Below are positions 58,921-64,000 of a DNA stretch of 64,000 bases, one piece after another. Origin of the DNA: Parasedimentitalea huanghaiensis. GTDB taxonomy: Bacteria; Pseudomonadota; Alphaproteobacteria; Rhodobacterales; Rhodobacteraceae. Below the pieces are notes generated by a model, which was not told the DNA's origin, did no database searches, and saw only the letters and a program-made list of their open reading frames with translations. Numbering within the stretch: position 1 is the stretch's first letter; each line of letters starts with the position of its first letter. Both the position numbers and the translations under genes were made by a program. The DNA lies in the NCBI RefSeq assembly GCF_009753675.1, contig NZ_WQLV01000002.1, positions 248,001 through 312,000 of the forward strand. The letters run 5' to 3'.

Positions 58921-60531
58921 TTATTCAGCTGGAACCGCGACGGTAAGGCTGGCCTCTTTGGCCGGCGCCCGACGAACGGTCATCCACAGGTTGTAACACA
59001 TGACCACAGCACCAGAGAGGAACAGAAGCCCGCCCAATCCACGCACGATGTTCATAGGAGTTTTGGCAGCAACGGTGTCAGCGAACGAGTTCACCAGGAA
59101 GCCGTTGGCATCTACTTCACGCCACATCAGGCCTTCCATGATACCAGTGACCCACATCGACGCGGCGTACAGAACGATACCGATCGTGGCGAGCCAAAAG
59201 TGCCAGGACACTAGGCTAAGGCTATACAGACGCTCACGCTTCCACAGAACCGGAACCAGATAATACAGCGCACCAAAGGTGATCATACCGTTCCAGCCCA
59301 AAGCGCCGGAATGCACGTGGCCAATGGTCCAGTCAGTGTAATGGCTCAGCGCGTTGACGGCGCGGATCGACATCATTGGACCTTCAAAGGTCGACATACC
59401 GTAGAAGCCAAGCGAGATAACCATCATCCGGATCACCGGATCGGTACGCAGCTTGTCCCATGCACCAGACAGGGTCATCAGACCGTTGATCATACCGCCC
59501 CAAGAGGGCATCCACAGCACAATCGAGAACACCATGCCCAGCGTTGTCGCCCAGTCAGGCAGCGCTGTGTAGTGCAGGTGGTGAGGGCCAGCCCAGATGT
59601 ACAGGAAGATCAGCGCCCAGAAGTGGATGATCGACAGCTTGTACGAGAAAACCGGGCGTTCCGCCTGTTTCGGGATGAAGTAGTACATCATGCCCAGGAA
59701 ACCAGCGGTCAGGAAGAAGCCAACAGCGTTGTGGCCATACCACCACTGAACCATCGCATCCTGCACACCCGAGAAGACCTGTACCGACTTGGAACCCCAG
59801 ATCGAAACCGGGATCGACAGGTTGTTGACCACGTGCAGCATGGCAACGGTGATGATAAAGGCAAGATAGAACCAGTTGGCCACATAGATGTGCGGCTCTT
59901 TGCGCTTAATCAACGTTCCCAGGAATACAGCCAGATAGGCTAACCACACTACGGTCAACCAGATGTCCACGTACCATTCGGGTTCAGCATATTCTTTAGA
60001 TTGGGTGCCGCCCAGCAGATAGCCGGTCGCCGCCAGAACGATGAACAGCTGATAGCCCCAGAAGACAAACCATGCTGTGTTGCCCCCCCAAAGGCGCGCG
60101 GCGCAGGTGCGCTGCACCACATAGAACGACGTGGCGATCAACGCGTTGCCACCAAAGGCAAAGATCACCGCAGAGGTATGCAGCGGGCGCAGGCGCCCAA
60201 AGTTTGCATAGCCTTCTGCCCATTCAAAATTCAGCCCGGGAAAGGCCAATTGAAAGGCAATAAAAACACCAGCCAAAAACCCGACAACGCCCCAAAAGGC
60301 GGTCGCGATTACGCCTGCGCGCACCACACTGTCAAAATATTCGTTGGCAACTGCCCCAGCCGCCACCTGCGGCTCGTCAGTTTGGCGAAGAGTGTGGAGA
60401 AACAGCCCGGCAGACACGACCATGATAATGATCGCATGAACCAAATAAGCCATATCTCGCGCATAGTTGGTTGCAAGCATTGCAAATAGCACAACCAAAC
60501 CAAGCACTATCAGCTTGATATAATTAGACAT
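58921..60531 (-). CDS. ccoN: cbb3-type cytochrome c oxidase subunit I
   Basis: Catalytic heme-copper subunit of 536 residues, twelve helices. Heme b ligand in LRPLHTS (about residue 118), CuB ligands in WWYGHNAVG (about 267) and GPHHLHYT (about 315), and heme ligands in [11 protein letters not shown] (about 402). The high-affinity proton pump for low oxygen. An FNR box 93-106 bases upstream of its start lies in the divergent region shared with uspA. Confidence 0.96.
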   Translation of the reverse strand: MSNYIKLIVLGLVVLFAMLATNYARDMAYLVHAIIIMVVSAGLFLHTLRQTDEPQVAAGAVANEYFDSVVRAGVIATAFWGVVGFLAGVFIAFQLAFPGLNFEWAEGYANFGRLRPLHTSAVIFAFGGNALIATSFYVVQRTCAARLWGGNTAWFVFWGYQLFIVLAATGYLLGGTQSKEYAEPEWYVDIWLTVVWLAYLAVFLGTLIKRKEPHIYVANWFYLAFIITVAMLHVVNNLSIPVSIWGSKSVQVFSGVQDAMVQWWYGHNAVGFFLTAGFLGMMYYFIPKQAERPVFSYKLSIIHFWALIFLYIWAGPHHLHYTALPDWATTLGMVFSIVLWMPSWGGMINGLMTLSGAWDKLRTDPVIRMMVISLGFYGMSTFEGPMMSIRAVNALSHYTDWTIGHVHSGALGWNGMITFGALYYLVPVLWKRERLYSLSLVSWHFWLATIGIVLYAASMWVTGIMEGLMWREVDANGFLVNSFADTVAAKTPMNIVRGLGGLLFLSGAVVMCYNLWMTVRRAPAKEASLTVAVPAE

Positions 60532-60623
60532 CTTATGTCCCTTTACCTTGTCCCGCGCGATTCTTGTGCCGCGCCAGACGGTTTTAACTGAGCGCTTGAT
60601 GCAAAATGAAAGGACCTCGTGCT

Positions 60624-60637
60624 TTGATCTGCATCAA
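60624..60637. promoter_or_regulatory. FNR box between ccoN and universal stress gene
   Basis: TTGATCTGCATCAA is a perfect consensus box. It sits 93-106 bases from the ccoN start on the minus side and 90-103 bases from the uspA start on the plus side, so either or both genes could be controlled by FNR. Confidence 0.8.
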
Positions 60638-60726
60638 GACATAATGCCTCTAACTATGTGAAGCCTCACACAGAAAGCAATTAGTGCGACCAATTTGAGG
60701 TCACACATTCTGCAAGTGAGGTGGAA

Positions 60727-61566
60727 ATGTCCTATAAATCTTTGCTCACCGTTTTGACCGAGGCCAAAACATCCACTGCGCCTCTGGCTCAGGTCTCTGC
60801 TCTGGCCGAACGGTTCAACGGGCACGCCGAAGCGCTTTGTCTAGGTGTCGACCGAACCCAGACCGGATACTACTACGCCGGAGCCAACGCTCTGGTGTTG
60901 CAAGAGTCCCTGGCCCGCGCCAAAGAAGAAGCCTCCGCCGTTCAAGCCTATGCCAGTGATGTACTGGAAAAGGCCGGTGTGACATGGTCAGCGGAATCCG
61001 GCGTCGCACAAATCGCTGACTTAGGTCGGCATGTTGCGCAGCGGGCGCGGTTTTCAGATCTTGTCGTGCTGGGCAAACCCTATGGTCGCGATCGAAATGT
61101 CGAAGCCGAGCCCATCGTCGAGGCTGCCCTGTTTGAAGGCCATGCACCCGTTTTGGTGGTCCCGGACGAGATCAACGTGGTTACACAGCCAAAAACTGTC
61201 ACTGTAGCCTGGAACGAAAGTGTTGAGGCACTGACCGCAATTCGCAAAGCCATGCCCTTCCTGACAGGTGCAGATCTGGTACGGGTGGTGGTGATTGATC
61301 CACCAACACACGGGCCTGAACGCTCCGATCCGGGTGGATTGCTAAGCCAGATGCTGTCGCGGCACGGGGTCTCTTGCGAGATTGATGTATTAAGCAAAAC
61401 CCTAAGCCGGGTCTCCGATGTGCTGAACCGCCACGCCACCGACACCGGATCAGAAATGATTGTGATGGGCGCCTATGGTCACTCTCGCTTTCGCGAAGCA
61501 ATTCTCGGAGGCGCCACCCGCAACATGCTGGAACAGGCCAAGGTTCCAGTCTTTATGGCGCACTAA
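60727..61566 (+). CDS. universal stress protein (tandem USP domains)
   Basis: A 279-residue protein with two USP folds in tandem. The second has the ATP-binding signature MGAYGHSRFREAILGGATRNML (G-x2-G-x9-G-S/T type) near its end. The first looks degenerate in this motif. GGTGG lies just before ATG 60727. Divergent from ccoNOQP around an FNR box, in line with oxygen-limitation USPs. Confidence 0.88.
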   Translation: MSYKSLLTVLTEAKTSTAPLAQVSALAERFNGHAEALCLGVDRTQTGYYYAGANALVLQESLARAKEEASAVQAYASDVLEKAGVTWSAESGVAQIADLGRHVAQRARFSDLVVLGKPYGRDRNVEAEPIVEAALFEGHAPVLVVPDEINVVTQPKTVTVAWNESVEALTAIRKAMPFLTGADLVRVVVIDPPTHGPERSDPGGLLSQMLSRHGVSCEIDVLSKTLSRVSDVLNRHATDTGSEMIVMGAYGHSRFREAILGGATRNMLEQAKVPVFMAH

Positions 61567-61574
61567 AATTTGGC

Positions 61575-61598
61575 GTAGGGTGTGTGCTTGCACGCACC
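61575..61598 (+). repeat. REP-like hairpin, copy 4
   Basis: GTAG followed directly by GGTGTGT-GCTTGC-ACGCACC, eight bases after the uspA stop. Identical over 24 bases to the right-hand copy at 49391. Confidence 0.88.
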
Positions 61599-61622
61599 CA
61601 TACTTAAAAAGTCCCAAACGGG

Positions 61623-61841
61623 TCAGAACCTGCGGCCAGTCATGCCGTCGGGATGGTCGGTTAGAAACTTCAGGACAATAGGTGGTAAACGGCTCGGTCC
61701 AACGATGCACGTCACTGCACGTTCCAGTGGCTGCACCGCCCCCTTGCTCAATCGATTTGCCTCCGTCTTGGCAGCAGAGGTCGCGCTCTCAACTTCACGC
61801 AGATGAAACACCAGAAAGTGACGAATACGGCATGTGTCCAT
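61623..61841 (-). CDS. possible 72-residue protein next to P460 remnant
   Basis: An open frame with a strong ribosome site (GGGAGGGAG) before ATG 61841 and product beginning MDTCRIRHFLVFHLREVE. No family is evident, and no helix or metal motif stands out. It is convergent with the uspA gene and sits between the REP copy and the degraded P460 gene. It may be a genuine small gene or a by-product of a decayed region. Confidence 0.35.
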   Translation of the reverse strand: MDTCRIRHFLVFHLREVESATSAAKTEANRLSKGAVQPLERAVTCIVGPSRLPPIVLKFLTDHPDGMTGRRF

Positions 61842-61915
61842 GTGGATCTCCCTCCCTCTGTTGCACCATAGATTCACAGATCATTTGGTTATGGAAACCA
61901 TAGCCAAAACTCACC

Positions 61916-62190
61916 ACCGCCCTCCCTGTTTTGTACGAACGTGAATTCGCCAAGGAACTGGTGATGATCCAGACCGGTGATGGCACTGATCTGGAGGGGG
62001 AGGGATGATGGTCAAAGATACTCGAGGCCGCTTTGCCGACAATCCAGCTTGGGGTCAAATTCAAGGCGGTGATACCCTGACCAGTATTGCGCCAGACTAT
62101 CAGGAAAGCTGACTGAGTTGCCACAGTCCAGCACAAGGCAGCGACTGGATTCATACGCAGGCTTATCAGGTCTTATCTGAAGCTCGGTGA
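61916..62190 (+). pseudogene. cytochrome P460 family remnant
   Basis: Two disjoint frames read as one C-terminal half of a P460-type protein: LYEREFAKELVMIQTGDG (about 61931-61986), then after a frameshift MVKDTRGRFADNPAWG (from 62008), the typical MVKD-RF-NP-WG pattern, and LSCHSPAQGSDWIHTQAYQVL (62113 on). The heme motif should read CLSCH, but the first Cys codon is TGA at 62110-62112. The N-terminal half is missing. Downstream is a terminator hairpin. The gene is therefore inactive. Confidence 0.68.
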
Positions 62191-62199
62191 AACCGAACC

Positions 62200-62243
62200 G
62201 TGGGGGCCGCGCAGATGATTTACACTGCGGGCCCCACGTTTTT
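62200..62243 (+). terminator. hairpin and T-run after P460 remnant
   Basis: GTGGGGGCCGCGCAG pairs imperfectly with CTGCGGGCCCCAC across a 10-base loop, then GTTTTT. It fits termination rightward, and may also serve the SHMT-like gene from the other side. Confidence 0.7.
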
Positions 62244-62244
62244 G

Positions 62245-63567
62245 CTATGACCTTACAAAATGCATACCCTGAAACTCTGCTCTAAACGCCGCGACCTCAT
62301 TGGCCAGTGTTTCCGGTTCAGATGACCGCAGTGCTTGGGCCACCAAAGACGCCAGTGTCGCAGCGTGTTCTGATGTTACCCCACGACGCACCAATTCCGG
62401 CGTACCAATCCTCAGCCCGTTCATATCCCCTGCCACCTCGGTGATTGGCAGACCAATACCACAGGCCAAGAATCCCGCCTTACGCAGCTTCTTCGAAGCC
62501 CTCTGTCCGCCACCAAATTGTGCAGCTTCTAGTGCAAACTGATGTGACTGAGTTCCCCCGTGAGCTGCCGCAAAGATTGGTAGATCCAACGCTGCCATCT
62601 CTTGGGCCAGGGCTTGCGACAGATTTATCATCGCCTGAGCGTATCCCTCTCCGTGCTCGATCCAATCCAGCATGGTCAATGCCAGCGCCGCTGACTTCGC
62701 CGCATCAAAGTTTGCCGTCATGCCGGGAAATGCGATGGCATCCAGCTTTTGGGCAATCTCAGCGTCGTTGCTCACAATCAACCCGCCAGCAGGGCCGCCC
62801 AGACTTTTGTAAGTGCTCATCGTCATCATATGGGCGCCTTGGTCCAGAGGATTGGCCCAAGCGCCACCAGCAATGATGCCGCATTGATGCGCGGCGTCAA
62901 ATAGCACCTTAGCGCCCACCTCGTCGGCGATCTGCCGCACCTCTGCGACCGGATGTGGAAACAGGTTCAGGCTGCCGCCAATGGTGATCAGCTTGGGGCG
63001 CACCCGCAGTGCCAGATCACGCAATGCGTCCAGATCAACGGTATAGCCATCCGCATTCACCGGTGCCGGGTGGCTTTGCACCCCGTACAAACCCGCACAG
63101 CCATCGCCGTGGTGAGTCACATGCCCACCAATTGCAGCTGGCGGCGCGATGATGCTGTCGCCGGGTTGGGTCAACGCCATAAAGCCATAGAGGTTCGCCA
63201 ATGCGCCAGATCCCACCCGGATTTCGGCATAGCGCGCGTTGAACACCTGCGCCGCCAATTCCGCTGCGATCACTTCAATTTCTTCAATCGCCTCCAGCCC
63301 CATCTCGTATTTATCTCCGGGATAGCCGAGCGACGGACGGCTGCCGAGTCCCTGTGCCAGTACAGCTTCGGCCGCTGGATTCATCACATTGGTGGCCGGG
63401 TTCAGATTGAAACACTCACGGTCATGGATTTGGGTGTTGCGGGCGATCAGCGCGCCGACCTTTGCTGCGATCTGATCCGAAGAGGCAGCCGCAGTGCGCA
63501 TTGCCAGCTCTTGTACTCGGGTTTCACACTGGGCAGGCACCCAATCACGTGGGGCAAGATGTATCAT
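62245..63567 (-). CDS. serine hydroxymethyltransferase-like PLP enzyme
   Basis: PLP enzyme of 440 residues in the SHMT family. The PLP lysine is Lys254 in MSTYKSLGGP, where GlyA reads THKTLRGP; Asp224 and His227 lie in FDAAHQCGI. The family residues for folate are less clear, and the sequence is far from housekeeping glyA, so 2-methylserine or other beta-hydroxy amino acid aldol chemistry is possible. ATG 63567 has GGAGG five bases before it. A divergent LysR gene follows at the window edge and is a candidate regulator. Confidence 0.85.
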   Translation of the reverse strand: MIHLAPRDWVPAQCETRVQELAMRTAAASSDQIAAKVGALIARNTQIHDRECFNLNPATNVMNPAAEAVLAQGLGSRPSLGYPGDKYEMGLEAIEEIEVIAAELAAQVFNARYAEIRVGSGALANLYGFMALTQPGDSIIAPPAAIGGHVTHHGDGCAGLYGVQSHPAPVNADGYTVDLDALRDLALRVRPKLITIGGSLNLFPHPVAEVRQIADEVGAKVLFDAAHQCGIIAGGAWANPLDQGAHMMTMSTYKSLGGPAGGLIVSNDAEIAQKLDAIAFPGMTANFDAAKSAALALTMLDWIEHGEGYAQAMINLSQALAQEMAALDLPIFAAAHGGTQSHQFALEAAQFGGGQRASKKLRKAGFLACGIGLPITEVAGDMNGLRIGTPELVRRGVTSEHAATLASLVAQALRSSEPETLANEVAAFRAEFQGMHFVRS

Positions 63568-63681
63568 AGTAGCCTCCAATTTGGCACATAGGTTTATCTA
63601 ACCCCACTCAACACCCCAAGCCCCCTTGCCAGCAAATCAGTTTTGCGAAAAAATAGGCTTAGAAAAACTAAGGCTAAGCTC

Positions 63682-64000
63682 ATGCCCGTCTCTCCTCCCA
63701 GACCTAAGCAACTACCCATGACTGCGCTGCGCGCCTTTGAAACAGCAGCCCGGCTGGGCGGCTTTGCTGCCGCTGCACAAGAGTTGGGCATTAGTCCCGG
63801 TGCCGTGTCCGCCCATGTGAAAACACTGGAAGATAGCCTGCGTGCGCCACTCTTTCTGCGCAGCGCCAAAGGCGTCACACTGACGGCGCTAGGGGCGCGG
63901 GTGCTACCCGATTTCACCTCAGCGTTCGATCAGATGGGACAGGCCATGCAACTATTGCACAGCGAGGCCGCGCCGCAGGTTGTCCATATTGCTGCCCTGC
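63682..64000 (+). CDS. LysR family regulator (3' end beyond window)
   Basis: The first 106 codons are visible. The HTH region MTALRAFETAARLGGFAAAAQELGIS and VSAHVKTLEDSL is a canonical LysR DNA-binding domain, GcvA-like. Divergent from the SHMT-like gene with 114 bases between starts, which suggests it controls that gene. ATG 63682 is taken; ATG at 63718 is an alternative. Confidence 0.85.
   Translation, partial: MPVSPPRPKQLPMTALRAFETAARLGGFAAAAQELGISPGAVSAHVKTLEDSLRAPLFLRSAKGVTLTALGARVLPDFTSAFDQMGQAMQLLHSEAAPQVVHIAAL

Noticed and set aside
61795-62154. 119-codon minus-strand frame across the P460 remnant
   Set aside because: Antisense to the recognisable P460 fragments, with no ribosome site or family signal.
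62953-63591. 212-codon plus-strand frame
   Set aside because: Shadow of the SHMT-like gene, which has an intact PLP lysine region on the minus strand.

Overview
The window looks like chromosomal DNA from a marine alphaproteobacterium of the Roseobacter group (Rhodobacterales). Evidence: about 55-60% GC coding DNA; protein matches such as plant-type glutamate-cysteine ligase, DUF2270, the cbb3 oxidase cluster with FNR-type boxes, and tiny conserved proteins; and the intergenic GCCTCCGGCGGGGATATTT motif I associate with this group. Nearly all of it is ordinary housekeeping sequence. There is no prophage, CRISPR array, rRNA or tRNA that I can see.

Layout. 1-4.7 kb: RND efflux pump (permease cut by the window edge) with its adaptor. 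4.8-6.8 kb: moaB, a phosphoesterase and a family-4-like uracil-DNA glycosylase. 7.0-11.4 kb: pyrB, three small membrane/PH-like genes, a dihydroorotase homologue without its catalytic residues, and plsY. 11.7-15.1 kb: YHS protein, a GbsR/MarR regulator with a palindromic operator, two related membrane proteins and a desaturase. 15.2-18.8 kb: the rsmE-GNAT-DUF-gshA operon on the minus strand, with ubiA divergent. 19.8-22.0 kb: OmpA/BON envelope protein and a coiled-coil partner. 22.2-25.6 kb: moaE, moaD, pgsA, uvrC. 26.1-28.0 kb: S49 peptidase, a 56-residue zinc-ribbon protein, a Ca2+/Na+ antiporter. 28.2-32.9 kb: ABC exporter, CoxG-like protein, pobA/pobR. 32.9-36.1 kb: thiolase, SDR, CoA-transferase. 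36.1-44.4 kb: hemE/hemC/hemF and a tyrosine phenol-lyase/tryptophanase with a probable leader peptide, lysozyme, TAXI protein, SDR. 44.5-48.9 kb: methyltransferase, clpS, HAD, CHMI, DD-carboxypeptidase. 48.9-61.6 kb: a REP-associated transposase flanked by REP hairpins, ccoGHIS, two LysR genes, DUF2270, ccoNOQP and uspA, joined by FNR boxes. 61.6-64 kb: cytochrome P460 remnant, SHMT-like enzyme, LysR (cut by the window edge).

Functional themes: oxygen-limited respiration (cbb3 oxidase, its assembly factors, the universal stress protein and DUF2270, each near an FNR-like box), heme synthesis (hemE, hemC, hemF), molybdenum cofactor (moaB, moaD, moaE), and aromatic catabolism (pobA/pobR, CHMI, TPL-like lyase).

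The least ordinary items are a RAYT gene lying between inverted GTAG-footed hairpins, with two more hairpins elsewhere in the window; the 25-codon leader ORF, hairpin and operator upstream of the TPL-like gene; several enzymes missing hallmark catalytic or cluster residues (dihydroorotase homologue, uracil-DNA glycosylase, one SDR, the RAYT itself); and a decayed cytochrome P460 whose first heme cysteine codon has become a stop. All family assignments come from reading motifs by eye; no database search was run.
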